From Hyphomicrobiales bacterium (GTDB taxonomy: Bacteria > Pseudomonadota > Alphaproteobacteria > Rhizobiales > Xanthobacteraceae), in the NCBI GenBank assembly GCA_017305715.1, contig JAFKKG010000009.1, positions 186,001-250,000 on the forward strand: a stretch of DNA of 64,000 nt, read 5' to 3'. The stretch's first letter is position 1. Each line of letters opens with the position of its first letter. A program made the position numbers and the translations under genes. The notes beneath the pieces were generated by a model, which saw nothing but the letters and a program-made list of their open reading frames with translations, did no database searches and was not told the origin of the DNA. Below, in pieces: positions 33,662-41,989 of the stretch.

Positions 33662-34375
33662 TCAGGTTACTCGGAACGAAGGCTGGTTCTTGCGGCGATA
33701 GGCCATGAAGCCGACGCCCGCGAAGCCCAGGAGCATCATCGCCCATGTCGAAGGTTCTGGTACGCCCGATATTTGGCTTGTGACGACTGCATAAAGGTCC
33801 GCAGATGCTCTGCCGCCCTCGAGGACGTGCAATTGCGTCCCGTCCGACGGCAGGAAGCCATCGCCCATGACATTTTCGAAGTCCACGATTTTCACGGTGT
33901 AGGTCGTCGAGCCGATCAGGAACGTGCTTGAAGAGTACGAGCTCGGAAACAGGACGTAGTCGGCATTCTCAGCGGGTGTGCCCGTATTGGGCGTCACGAC
34001 AAGACTGAGGCTGAACGTGCTCGGAACTGGCCCGAGGCTCGGTGCCGTAAAGGTGGTCGTGAGCTGCAGGTCAACCGTAAGCGGCGAGGTGCCGACAACG
34101 GTTACGCCGTTAAAATACGTGAGTGTTCCGACCTTAAATTTGGTTTCTGTTTGACCATTGAAAGAACTCCCAGCAAAAGAAAGTTCATTCATGGGTGAGT
34201 TTTGTCCGGTATTATCACCGTACTTAAAATCGCTCGTGCCGACACCCGTTACCGTCGATCCCGCAGGCTGCGGATTCACGAAAATGCCCGTAGCTGATCC
34301 TGTAACGGGTACCGCATATGAGGGTGCGGTTCCGAGCGCGGTAAGAGCGGCGGCAACCGCAAGTAGTTTTTTCAT
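33662..34375 (-). CDS. PEP-CTERM exported protein
   Basis: Secreted protein, 237 residues. Signal peptide MKKLLAVAAALTALGTAPSYA, a Thr/Ser/Gly-rich beta domain, and the C-terminal sorting signal VPEPSTWAMMLLGFAGVGF followed by AYRRK. PEP-CTERM proteins are sorted by an exosortase and often go with exopolysaccharide; no exosortase gene is in this window. Less GC-rich than surrounding genes, so likely acquired. A terminator follows it. Confidence 0.88.
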   Translation of the reverse strand: MKKLLAVAAALTALGTAPSYAVPVTGSATGIFVNPQPAGSTVTGVGTSDFKYGDNTGQNSPMNELSFAGSSFNGQTETKFKVGTLTYFNGVTVVGTSPLTVDLQLTTTFTAPSLGPVPSTFSLSLVVTPNTGTPAENADYVLFPSSYSSSTFLIGSTTYTVKIVDFENVMGDGFLPSDGTQLHVLEGGRASADLYAVVTSQISGVPEPSTWAMMLLGFAGVGFMAYRRKNQPSFRVT

Positions 34376-34523
34376 ACAAATAACCCCTAATTAATGAGAA
34401 AATAATCCGGATTTCCGGACTTTGGATGGTTAACCATAAATTAATGTGCGTCAACGGGTCGCCGCCCGGATATCTGATGAATAAAAAAGCAATAAAATCA
34501 GGTACGCGCCCAATTCAAATTAA

Positions 34524-34548
34524 ACATGCCCACATCGCAGGCATTCAA
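34524..34548. repeat. 25-base direct repeat, copy 2
   Basis: ACATGCCCACATCGCAGGCA and five more bases; matches the copy at 33031-33055 with two differences. It lies in the 389-base gap 34376-34764 upstream of the PEP-CTERM gene. Confidence 0.5.
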
Positions 34549-34609
34549 AAGCCCTCCTTTCAGGCCGAAGCTGTGATGAGCTGCTGAGCCCGGAAGTGAA
34601 CCTCCGACT

Positions 34610-34765
34610 GACTCGCGCCCACGCGGCGCGACACGGGCAATCCATGGTTAAAGCGCGGGACGCTCTACAAGGCGATCATAGACACGCTGCGGATGTCGAC
34701 AGGGCCGATGACGGCTGTAGGCCGTTGCTGGCCGGGAACGCCCAGAGGCCACCCGAACCCAAGAT
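34610..34765 (+). pseudogene. Possible gene remnant with HTH-like segment
   Basis: One plus-strand frame reads WLKRGTLYKAIIDTLRMSTG and PMTAVGR, a pattern like the start of small winged-helix proteins (RGELxRxILDxLRxxxxPMT). There is no start codon in frame before a stop, and the similarity fades after about 30 codons. Probably a decayed fragment; weak evidence. Confidence 0.3.
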
Positions 34766-34953
34766 CACCATACTTGATCCCAGAACTCTTCCTCGGTTTC
34801 CGGGTCTTGCTGGTACTGCCATTTCCCGGCGACTCGGCGACGCCATGTCTGTCTTAATAAAAACGTCCACCCACCATCGACAGTACGACGAGGAATTATC
34901 GGGCTAGGGCATTTATGCCATACCTCCAAATTCGCCTCCGCTTCAGATCCCAT
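34765..34953 (-). CDS. Trp-rich small hypothetical protein, 62 aa
   Basis: From ATG 34953: MGSEAEANLEVWHKCPSPII, then FLLRQTWRRRVAGKWQYQQD and an acidic end ETEEEFWDQVW. Six Trp in 62 residues and an ordered charged pattern argue for a real protein. No family recognised. Confidence 0.5.
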   Translation of the reverse strand: MGSEAEANLEVWHKCPSPIIPRRTVDGGWTFLLRQTWRRRVAGKWQYQQDPETEEEFWDQVW

Positions 34954-35113
34954 CTTAGCCACCTCCCCAAACCCAGCTCTGCCCGTTATAAATGCGTGGC
35001 ACTCGATCCTCAACGCCAGTCCCGCGTCTAGACTGCCCTAGCCTTTTTGGCGGACTGATTTAAGTTACCCATCACCGTCAGGAAACATTCTGGAATGAGC
35101 AGGACAATCCGCA

Positions 35114-35305
35114 ATGCAAAAATTCAAGGATTTTTTAGCAAGGTTTTTGCCTCGTCCAATTGGTGTTCGTTGGCTCAATCAACCCGGCTTCCATGGTGGT
35201 TTTGCATCATTTGAGGATGCCATTGCGGAAGCCGAGCGAATCAATGGGAAGCCGTTCAAGAAAGATGGTCCGTTCCTTCATGATTATCGTTTGCCACTAA
35301 AGTAA
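35114..35305 (+). CDS. Hypothetical protein, 63 aa
   Basis: MQKFKDFLARFLPRPIGVRW, then LNQPGFHGGFASFEDAIAEA and a Lys-rich end. Soluble and AT-richer than the neighbours. Its last bases overlap the convergent 46-residue ORF. No family recognised. Confidence 0.6.
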   Translation: MQKFKDFLARFLPRPIGVRWLNQPGFHGGFASFEDAIAEAERINGKPFKKDGPFLHDYRLPLK

Positions 35306-35437
35306 GCGCTCGGCTTCGCAGCAAAAAGCCACTTCACCGGGTCCGACATCACTGCACGCCAACCCGGGCAACTCCCGCGAATAAAAGCCCAGCACCATGG
35401 CCAAGCCGGCCGAGACACCGGCGAGACGGCCGCGCAT
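35297..35437 (-). CDS. Small membrane protein downstream of the lysis genes, 46 aa
   Basis: From ATG 35437: MRGRLAGVSAGLAMVLGFYS then RELPGLACSDVGPGEVAFCC, one membrane helix and a Cys-containing tail. An overlapping frame (35284-35472) beginning MLRVLFVVALLCAAVS also has a signal-like start; the two could be one gene with a frameshift near 35420, or two alternatives. Its place at the end of the lysis cassette suggests a lysis-associated membrane peptide. Confidence 0.4.
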   Translation of the reverse strand: MRGRLAGVSAGLAMVLGFYSRELPGLACSDVGPGEVAFCCEAERLL

Positions 35438-35493
35438 AGAAGCGCGACCACGAATAGAACTCGCAGCATCAAAAATTTCTTATGATGATCGGA

Positions 35494-35910
35494 TCAGCGA
35501 ATCGATATCTTGACCCAATTGGCGAAGACGTAGGTGACACCCGCCGTCATGCCGATGCCGGCGGCGTAGAAGATGCGGCTGACCCACAAGGCGCCGATCG
35601 CTCGTTCCTTCGCCACCCTGATATCGTTGAACGTCGGTTTCATTTCGGCGACGCCGTCGATCGCGGCCTTGGCCTTCTCGACAGTCGGCTTGAGCTCCGC
35701 GACTTCAGCGATCACGTTCTCGAGCTTGCTGCGATACTCGTGGAAATCGTCGCGCAGGCCATCGATCTTGGCATGCAGCACCGCCCGACCGTTCGAGGCC
35801 TTTTCATCCTGGTTGCGCCAGTTCGTTTCCAGGCTGCGCACGGTCGACGTCAGCGAGCCTATCTGTCCGGCCATCTCGCGCAGCGCGCCTTGCACGTCGC
35901 TGTCGGTCAT
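35494..35910 (-). CDS. Coiled-coil membrane protein, DUF1515-like (holin candidate)
   Basis: 138 residues: a long helical coiled coil (about 1-95, with MTDSDVQGALREMAGQIGSL and repeated heptads) then one hydrophobic segment IFYAAGIGMTAGVTYVFANW near the C-terminus. Its size and layout resemble rhizobial phage DUF1515 proteins. Located directly after the o-spanin gene (ATGA overlap at 35907-35910), so a role in lysis or in tape/tail anchoring is possible. Function inferred only from position. Confidence 0.7.
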   Translation of the reverse strand: MTDSDVQGALREMAGQIGSLTSTVRSLETNWRNQDEKASNGRAVLHAKIDGLRDDFHEYRSKLENVIAEVAELKPTVEKAKAAIDGVAEMKPTFNDIRVAKERAIGALWVSRIFYAAGIGMTAGVTYVFANWVKISIR

Positions 35911-36194
35911 TTGCCGTAGGCCTCACGGACGCCTTCATAGATCTCGCGCGACCTCACCAGTCGCGCGGCATTTTCCTTCCGCGCCGCCTCTTCCCGCTTC
36001 CAGGCCACGCGCGCGTCGTCACCGACCTTGATCCGGGGCGGGCTTACCGGGTCGAGCACCACATTCGACGCCGGCGGCAGACTACGGCTTATGGGCGCCA
36101 CGCCTGTGGTCTGGCACGCGGTCAAAATCGTCAGGGACAAGAGTGCAGCCACAATTGCCGTTGCCTGGCGGCCGCCGCTTGAGACGTTCTTCAT
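35907..36194 (-). CDS. Outer-membrane spanin lipoprotein (Rz1-like)
   Basis: From ATG 36194, 95 residues. Lipoprotein signal AALLSLTILTACQTTG with the lipobox LTAC near residue 28, a Pro-rich stretch SLPPASNVVLDPVSPP, then a charged helix. It begins inside the 3' end of the upstream gene (overlap 36082-36194, different frame). That gene encodes an inner-membrane coiled-coil protein, the usual pairing of Rz and Rz1. It would sit in the outer membrane and bridge to the inner-membrane partner during lysis. Confidence 0.83.
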   Translation of the reverse strand: MKNVSSGGRQATAIVAALLSLTILTACQTTGVAPISRSLPPASNVVLDPVSPPRIKVGDDARVAWKREEAARKENAARLVRSREIYEGVREAYGK

Positions 36195-36549
36195 ATTCCT
36201 CGATCCTTTGCTGATCCTGTTCGTTCTGCCTGGCGAGCTCGGCGCGCGCGGCGTCGGCTTTGCTGGCCACATCATTGGCGGCGTCGATATCGACCTGCCT
36301 GGCTGCGAGCTGTGCTCGCAACGACTTGGCTTCCGCCCGTTCATCGCTGGTTCGGAATCCGATCAGGAAGAACAGCGCGCCCGCGGCGAGGATCGCGACG
36401 AGCCGGCCGGCCTGTACGTACTGGCCGATGCCGGGCACCCATTTGACCAGCGGGAAATAGCCGACAATGAGGGCCGCACCGAGCAGCAGTCCGATTCCGC
36501 CCAACACCGGCACGGACGTTGCGATGTCCCAGAACCAATCGCCCATCAT
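36082..36549 (-). CDS. Inner-membrane spanin (Rz-like)
   Basis: 155 residues. Two hydrophobic segments lie at about 12-35 and 45-65 (LGGIGLLLGAALIVGYFPLV, LVAILAAGALFFLIGF), followed by a coiled coil rich in Ala, Arg and Glu (about 66-130). ATG 36549 overlaps the endolysin stop in ATGA. Two N-terminal membrane segments are one more than in the classic single-span Rz. The outer-membrane partner is nested in its 3' end. Confidence 0.8.
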   Translation of the reverse strand: MMGDWFWDIATSVPVLGGIGLLLGAALIVGYFPLVKWVPGIGQYVQAGRLVAILAAGALFFLIGFRTSDERAEAKSLRAQLAARQVDIDAANDVASKADAARAELARQNEQDQQRIEEYEERLKRRPPGNGNCGCTLVPDDFDRVPDHRRGAHKP

Positions 36550-37415
36550 GCGAGGTGCCGCCCGACCCAGTCGGCGACCTTCTGCTTGCCGAACAGCCAT
36601 AGCGCCGTTAGGAAGCCCAATACGCCCAGCACCAGCACAAAGCCCAGGACCAGCGCCGCGATTTCCCAGTTCGTCAGCGCGCCGAGACCGCCGAGGCCGA
36701 CGCTGGACAGGGCCGTGGTCACCCAGTTGCGGGCCCGGCCGAAGAACCCGCCAGCCGTGGGGCGCGACCTGTCGTCGGCGCCGTCCCGGCCGCCGTCACG
36801 AATGGCCGCCTCATCCTCGTGCTCGCCCTCGATATCGGCGAAGGCGATCAGATTGCCGCGCGCGGTGACCTCAGCGTCGCCATCATAGACCTCGAAGTCG
36901 CCATCGGGCATCGGCAGCATGTCGGCGAACGCAACAGGGTGCGGGCGGCCATCGTCGCAGGCCTCGAAATGCATCGGGTCAGTCCGACCCTTGTAGCGCC
37001 CTCCCCATCGAAAGCCGACCTGGTCGAACGCGGCGATCACGTAGGCCGGAATGGTGCCCTTGCCCTTGCCGAAGCCATTTCGCGCCGCATCGAGGTCGAG
37101 CGCCGCGCCGAAGGCGTGGTTTGACCAGCGGTTCGATCCGGAGATCTTGCGCGGATTATAGGTGCCGGCTGTCGTTGCGACGCCGTCCCGGTCGAGCCTG
37201 GCCTGGTCGCGCCCGCACGCCTGCCAGATCTGCTCGAGCGCCGCGGCCAGCGCGGGCGCGGCCTTCTTGTGGAACAGCAGATGCTTGATCGGCTTGCCAT
37301 CATAGCGCATGACGAACGGCGGCACGACCTTGACGAGCTGACGCTCGACCTGCGGACCCGGCTCCCCGTAAAACGCAATCAACGCAGCTTCATTGTCGCG
37401 AGGCCATTGCGGCAT
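36546..37415 (-). CDS. Endolysin, M15-type peptidase with C-terminal membrane anchor
   Basis: 289 residues. The peptidase domain has the metal-binding pattern SNHAFGAALDLD (His and Asp) and DPMHFE (His), as in VanY-like M15 peptidases that cut cell-wall peptide bonds. A Lys/Asp-rich linker is followed by a C-terminal hydrophobic segment (about 250-275, IAALVLGFVLVLGVLGFLTA) and a short basic end. ATG 37415 (MPQWPRDNEAALIAFYGEPG) fits the family start; the open frame upstream is not gene-like. Tail-anchored endolysin is unusual. Confidence 0.87.
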   Translation of the reverse strand: MPQWPRDNEAALIAFYGEPGPQVERQLVKVVPPFVMRYDGKPIKHLLFHKKAAPALAAALEQIWQACGRDQARLDRDGVATTAGTYNPRKISGSNRWSNHAFGAALDLDAARNGFGKGKGTIPAYVIAAFDQVGFRWGGRYKGRTDPMHFEACDDGRPHPVAFADMLPMPDGDFEVYDGDAEVTARGNLIAFADIEGEHEDEAAIRDGGRDGADDRSRPTAGGFFGRARNWVTTALSSVGLGGLGALTNWEIAALVLGFVLVLGVLGFLTALWLFGKQKVADWVGRHLA

Positions 37416-37476
37416 GGCGATTATCCTTCTGTTGTGATGCAGGACTGGAAGTGGGGCAGCGCCGCGCGCGTTGGCG

Positions 37477-38274
37477 TCAGAGGCGCGCAGCCAGCGCCGA
37501 AGCAACGACCGTCGATGCGGCAGCAGCGCCGGTGGCGTTGTAATGCGTGTCGTCCCAATAGAGGCTTGACGATACGAACCCGGTTTCGAGATCGCCGCCG
37601 GTATACACGGCGTTGCCGGCATCCAGCACCGCAGCCTGCGCCGCCAGCAGGTTGGGCTTTGAGACCAGGGCAAACAGCGAGTGCCGAACGATATAGATCG
37701 GCGCCGCCGTGAAGCCGCGGATGGTCGAAATGATGCTTTGATATCCGACCGTTGCCACCGCCTGCGTGGTGGTGTGGTCGTTGGCGCCGAGGAATACGAC
37801 GATGCCGGTCGGCGTCAGCCCGGTGTCTACCAGGCGCCTGTGCGCCGGCAGGATGCGTCCGTTCACGGCCCCGCCAGCCGCCCAGTCCGCGACGACAGAG
37901 CCGCCGACCGCGATCGGCGCGTGAACAAAGCGGTCGAGATTGCCGCCACCGATGAGCACGTCACCGGCGCGCGAAAAGAAGCACCCGCTGGCGGGTTGCG
38001 CCGTATTGATCTGGCATCCAAGCAGCGGCTCGACGGTCGCATAGCAGCCGCCATCATAGACATTGAAATTCTGGTTCTTTGCCTGCGTGACGCTGTAGAG
38101 GCTGTTGACCGTGTTCGACATCAGGCTGTGGCCGAGCGTCAAATACACGGCCGTGCGCTCGCCACCGACCAGGGGCTTGCTGACCAGCGTCCGTCCGCCC
38201 GAGGCCTGGTTGCCTTGCGGATAGCCGTTGCCGAGCTCGGGAAGGATATAGGGATCGGGTGCAGAGATGGTCAT
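37477..38274 (-). CDS. SGNH-family hydrolase of phage tail region
   Basis: 265 residues. GHSLMSN (about residue 48) carries the nucleophile Ser block, VVFLGANDHTT (about 160) the Asn block, and WDDTHYNATG (about 240) the Asp/His block of SGNH esterases. Between tail fibre and lysis genes, it may deacylate surface polysaccharide during adsorption. Confidence 0.78.
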   Translation of the reverse strand: MTISAPDPYILPELGNGYPQGNQASGGRTLVSKPLVGGERTAVYLTLGHSLMSNTVNSLYSVTQAKNQNFNVYDGGCYATVEPLLGCQINTAQPASGCFFSRAGDVLIGGGNLDRFVHAPIAVGGSVVADWAAGGAVNGRILPAHRRLVDTGLTPTGIVVFLGANDHTTTQAVATVGYQSIISTIRGFTAAPIYIVRHSLFALVSKPNLLAAQAAVLDAGNAVYTGGDLETGFVSSSLYWDDTHYNATGAAAASTVVASALAARL

Positions 38275-38283
38275 CGCCCGTCC

Positions 38284-39903
38284 TCACATCAGGATCGAGC
38301 CGGAGATACCGGATTGACTAAAGGACGGCTGCCCGTTGTCGCCGTACCAGGAAGTTGTTCCCGTCGCCGTCGAGTATTCCAGCCACGCGTAGAAATGGCG
38401 GCCGACCGACGGATAGCCCTGATACTTGGCAAACAGCGCAGTTTTGGCGTTGGCCGTGAGGGCCGTTGCAGGCGTCATCAGCTGCGCGGCATTTGTGTTC
38501 GTCAGATCAACGCCTATTCCGGGCGCCATGAAGATGTTGCCGGAAGAGTTCGAAGCCAGGGCAAACACTTCAGCATTCAACAGATTACCCGGCAGACCCA
38601 CGAGAACGTCGAGTTGGTTGGCCGCATTGGCATTGGCCTGCCGGAACAGCGCGGTCGTGTAATTCCAATTGGCTGCCGTCTCGCGCGCATTGCGCAACAG
38701 CCGCGGCACCTGGTCAAAGACATTGTAGAGAAAACGCTTGGCGGCTGAATCCTCGCACTGGCCGTTGGCGGTCATACGAACCGACCCGATCAGAACCGCC
38801 CGGTCCGCCGCCACGCTCACGGTGTCGCCGGAATTGCTGCCGTAGCGGATCAGGATGGTGTTGGCATTGGTCCATACCCCGGTATTGCCGAACAAGTGCA
38901 CTTCCGTGGTGCCGGCACCGCTACCGCGCGAGGTATCCGACGACCATGCCGGTCCCGTACCAATGCGTTTCGTGCCGCTATCGTCGATCCGGTAGATATC
39001 GAAGTTCTTGCCTGCCTGATGATAGTTGGTGTGACCCGAATTGGAATCGAGCGCCAATGTCGCTTCGGCAGCGACGTCGGCCAGGATGGCCGTGCCGTTG
39101 CACGTGATGTGCGGGCCGGCGGAATAATAGACGCTGGAAGCCGCAACAACGTCGGTCACGGTAACGGAAACGCCGGACGTCAGCGTGAGGCGACCCGTCG
39201 GCCTCGGCTGGATGATGACGCCGGCCAGCGCCGAAGCGAGCGCCGCCGCCGTGGCGGCAGCCGCCGCTGCGGCTGCTTCAGCAGCAGCCTTTGCGGCGAG
39301 CGCATCGGTGAGAATTCCCGACGCGTCGACGGGGACCGATACGATAATCTGGAAATGATCGACGTTCCAGATCATCACCACCGGAACATTGTTCAGCAAT
39401 GCGTTGGCAGCCAACGACGCATCCAGCGCGCTCTTGATCGCCACTGCGCCGCCACCATTATAGGCGATCGTCGTGGCGCCTGTATTATTCGCCGTCGGCG
39501 TCAGAATAAACAGCTTCGCACCGGGCGCAGTCGGGGTTTCCGGCGCGATCGCAATGATCGCGTTCGCCGTGCCGCCCGTAACCGTCAGCCGCGTGATGCT
39601 GTTAGGCAAATCCCCAATGCGCGACCAGGAGCCAGAGCCAGAACCGCCGCTCTTGAGGTAAAGCCCGTTGAACGCCGCCGTCGGGTCGGCGTAGACGATC
39701 GCCGTGACATTGGCGAGATGCAGCAGGTCCGCGCTCAGGGCCGATTTCGTCGCGTAGGCGAGCCCGGTGCTCGAGCCGCCCAACAGCGTCTCGAGATAGG
39801 TGCCCCATGCGATGATCTCAGACTTGTCCGGCGGATGGGGGCCGCTTGCCGGAACGCCGGCAACATTGTTCTTCCGCCAGACTTCGGCTGCAGTCAATGC
39901 CAT
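38284..39903 (-). CDS. Phage tail fibre protein
   Basis: 539 residues. MALTAAEVWRKNNVAGVPAS at the N-terminus, beta-rich sections, a short Ala-rich coiled coil near residue 200-225 (AKAAAEAAAAAAAATAAALA), and a C-terminal receptor-binding-like part rich in Asn, Ser and Tyr. Such fibres trimerise through Ala coiled coils. Start 39903 was chosen because it precedes the conserved phage-fibre start; the open frame runs further upstream over the tail gene. Confidence 0.8.
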   Translation of the reverse strand: MALTAAEVWRKNNVAGVPASGPHPPDKSEIIAWGTYLETLLGGSSTGLAYATKSALSADLLHLANVTAIVYADPTAAFNGLYLKSGGSGSGSWSRIGDLPNSITRLTVTGGTANAIIAIAPETPTAPGAKLFILTPTANNTGATTIAYNGGGAVAIKSALDASLAANALLNNVPVVMIWNVDHFQIIVSVPVDASGILTDALAAKAAAEAAAAAAAATAAALASALAGVIIQPRPTGRLTLTSGVSVTVTDVVAASSVYYSAGPHITCNGTAILADVAAEATLALDSNSGHTNYHQAGKNFDIYRIDDSGTKRIGTGPAWSSDTSRGSGAGTTEVHLFGNTGVWTNANTILIRYGSNSGDTVSVAADRAVLIGSVRMTANGQCEDSAAKRFLYNVFDQVPRLLRNARETAANWNYTTALFRQANANAANQLDVLVGLPGNLLNAEVFALASNSSGNIFMAPGIGVDLTNTNAAQLMTPATALTANAKTALFAKYQGYPSVGRHFYAWLEYSTATGTTSWYGDNGQPSFSQSGISGSILM

Positions 39904-39920
39904 GGGAAATCGTCCTGTAC

Positions 39921-41408
39921 CTAGAGGCCGGCGAGCGCGGCGGTATCGACGGTGTTGAAATTGAACGTGATGCGGCCGGCGAGAATGTTGACCGACGAGC
40001 TCTGGATCTCGATGACGCAGTTCTGCAGCCCGTTCACGGCAGAGAATTGCAGCCTCACCCAGCGCTTGCCGATCCACCGAAAGCCCGCGAGGGTCACCAC
40101 CAGCGATCCTGATTTCGCAGGGTTGAGGCGTAGCAGTGCGCGCTCACCCAAGATCGCCGCCTGGCCGGGGTCCTGCACCCATGACAGGTCCAGCGGCTGT
40201 GCGCGAACGACCCCTGTCAGCGAGATCGAGGCTTCATCGCGAACGGAGTCGATCTGGGCCGAAACATATTTTTGGGTTGGATCGGTGAAGCTGACGTCGA
40301 GCTGATTGACCATCTGCTCGTCCGCGATGCCGTGATTGATGGTCCAGCCGACGATATGCGCGTCCGTGATCGGCGGCTCAGTCGGCTCGCGATAGACGCC
40401 GACCGCCAGTGCAAAACCGCCCTCGCCGTCCTCGACCATATAGCCGTCACAGGTCGCCAGGATCTTGTTGACGACGTCTTCGGGCTTGTTGTCGAACTTG
40501 TACCAGCCGGCGGATTCATATTTGCCGTCACAGAGGGTTGCCTCCACCATCCACTGGGCCAGCCGCGCAGGCGGAAACAGTTTTGCCCGATCATGGCCCA
40601 TACCGCCTTCCAAGCCTGGCCGGATCAGGAAATCGAGCAGTTGCAGGACCGGGTTGGGGGAAGGCAACCACGTCGCCGGGTTTGTAGGGCTTTGGCCGGG
40701 GTCGCGGGGGTCCCAGACCGGCGAGCATTTGGCGACGAACGACAGTTCCGGCTTGCCGCGCGGGTAGACCTCCGTATGGTTCGCCGGTTCAACCAGCGTG
40801 GCGCACCGGAGCGCCGCATGCGCGACGCCATCGCCGCGCATCGCCGTCGTCCATTGCGCCGTGACCGCGGGACTTCCCTGCAAAACCGCGGCTTGAGGAA
40901 ACGTCCCCATCCGGACTTCGATGTCGACGCGGCTGCCGGCATAATAGCCTTCCGGGGTGATGTTGATCGTTCCGAACCCGCCGGTGGCAACCGAAGGCGT
41001 CGTCGTGACCAGATCGTCATGCAGATAAATCTGCGAGATTTCCGTCACCAGGCCGTGATGGAAGGCGATCACATCATACGACGTGTTCGGGCCAGGGCCT
41101 TCCGCCGCATAGAACATGTAGGTCCCGGCGAGGCGATTGGTCCAATATCCCCTCACCCGTGAGGGGATTGCTTGCTTGAGGGCCTGGGCGCCTTCTTCAG
41201 TTTTCGGTGTCGGCGTACTACTCAGCGCATAATTGAGACCGATCGACGCCCCAACCAGCGCAGCGGTGCCGATGGCTGAAACTCCGGTTATCCCGAAGAC
41301 GATCGGCGTTGTGAAAAAACCCGTAAAGGCGGAGCCAGCACCGATTCCCGTAATCGCTCCGGGACCAAGCGTGCTAGCGATCAGTAGGGTTCCAACCGTT
41401 TCAACCAT
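39921..41408 (-). CDS. Phage tail tip protein
   Basis: 495 residues, hydrophobic N-terminus (MVETVGTLLIASTLGPGAIT, about 1-60), then long beta-rich part with FSAVNGLQNCVIEIQSSSVN at the end. It looks like a baseplate hub or host-specificity protein of siphophages. Placed between the fibre and the peptidase-like tail gene. The final domain would sit at the tail tip. Confidence 0.75.
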   Translation of the reverse strand: MVETVGTLLIASTLGPGAITGIGAGSAFTGFFTTPIVFGITGVSAIGTAALVGASIGLNYALSSTPTPKTEEGAQALKQAIPSRVRGYWTNRLAGTYMFYAAEGPGPNTSYDVIAFHHGLVTEISQIYLHDDLVTTTPSVATGGFGTINITPEGYYAGSRVDIEVRMGTFPQAAVLQGSPAVTAQWTTAMRGDGVAHAALRCATLVEPANHTEVYPRGKPELSFVAKCSPVWDPRDPGQSPTNPATWLPSPNPVLQLLDFLIRPGLEGGMGHDRAKLFPPARLAQWMVEATLCDGKYESAGWYKFDNKPEDVVNKILATCDGYMVEDGEGGFALAVGVYREPTEPPITDAHIVGWTINHGIADEQMVNQLDVSFTDPTQKYVSAQIDSVRDEASISLTGVVRAQPLDLSWVQDPGQAAILGERALLRLNPAKSGSLVVTLAGFRWIGKRWVRLQFSAVNGLQNCVIEIQSSSVNILAGRITFNFNTVDTAALAGL

Positions 41409-41814
41409 GGAATCCCCAAGCTCTGATGGTAAATAGCGGCGCACCAGCGAGGGCGAGATCGGGCGCAACCACGGCGCGCATCGAAGGTGAGGTACAAATC
41501 GAGCCGGTTGATGCCATGACAACCCTGCGGCCAATTCGGGTCGGCGCCAGTACGAGCGCCACGTCGCCGGATTGCGGTGCATTCGTTTCGAACAGGCCAA
41601 CCGCTTTGAACCGCCGCGCGCAGGAGGTGATGATGCCGCCCTCACTCCTGATCAAACTGCGGTACTCGCGCCGGGTGGAATACGCCCCGCGCCGGTCTGC
41701 CATTGGATCAGGCAATCCGTTGGCGATCAGCCAGTCGGCCATGAATGTGCAGCAATCCAGCGACCCGTATTGCCACCGCCGGCGGGCCACCGCCTCAAGG
41801 TATAAGGCGAGCAT
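41401..41814 (-). CDS. Tail peptidase, NlpC/P60-like (putative)
   Basis: 137 residues. WQYGSLDCCTFMADWLIANG (about residue 14) holds the Asp-Cys nucleophile, and the PQSGDVALVLAP segment is typical of DUF6950/NlpC-type proteins in rhizobial phages. Helps the tail pass the cell wall. Overlaps the small TM gene by 20 bases and the tail-tip gene by 8. Confidence 0.65.
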   Translation of the reverse strand: MLALYLEAVARRRWQYGSLDCCTFMADWLIANGLPDPMADRRGAYSTRREYRSLIRSEGGIITSCARRFKAVGLFETNAPQSGDVALVLAPTRIGRRVVMASTGSICTSPSMRAVVAPDLALAGAPLFTIRAWGFHG

Positions 41815-41989
41815 GGTTTGATTCCGCCGGGCGGCGCAGACGAACGATCGTCGCGTCGGAGATCTCGCCCTCGATCCTGACAACCGGTTTCTCGCGAGCG
41901 CGAAGCAAGCGCATGGTGGCATAGGCGCCCGCCGAAACGGACGCACCAAAAGCAAAGCCGACGACCAGGAGCTGGATGAGGTCGATCAT
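41795..41989 (-). CDS. Small tail-region membrane protein, 64 aa
   Basis: MIDLIQLLVVGFAFGASVSA with one membrane helix then a charged tail RAREKPVVRIEGEISDATIV. Start 41989 overlaps the upstream gene in ATGA. Unknown role. Confidence 0.65.
   Translation of the reverse strand: MIDLIQLLVVGFAFGASVSAGAYATMRLLRAREKPVVRIEGEISDATIVRLRRPAESNHARLIP

Noticed and set aside
34596-34907. 103-codon plus-strand ORF
   Set aside because: Overlaps a better-supported minus-strand gene and has Arg/His-rich shadow composition.
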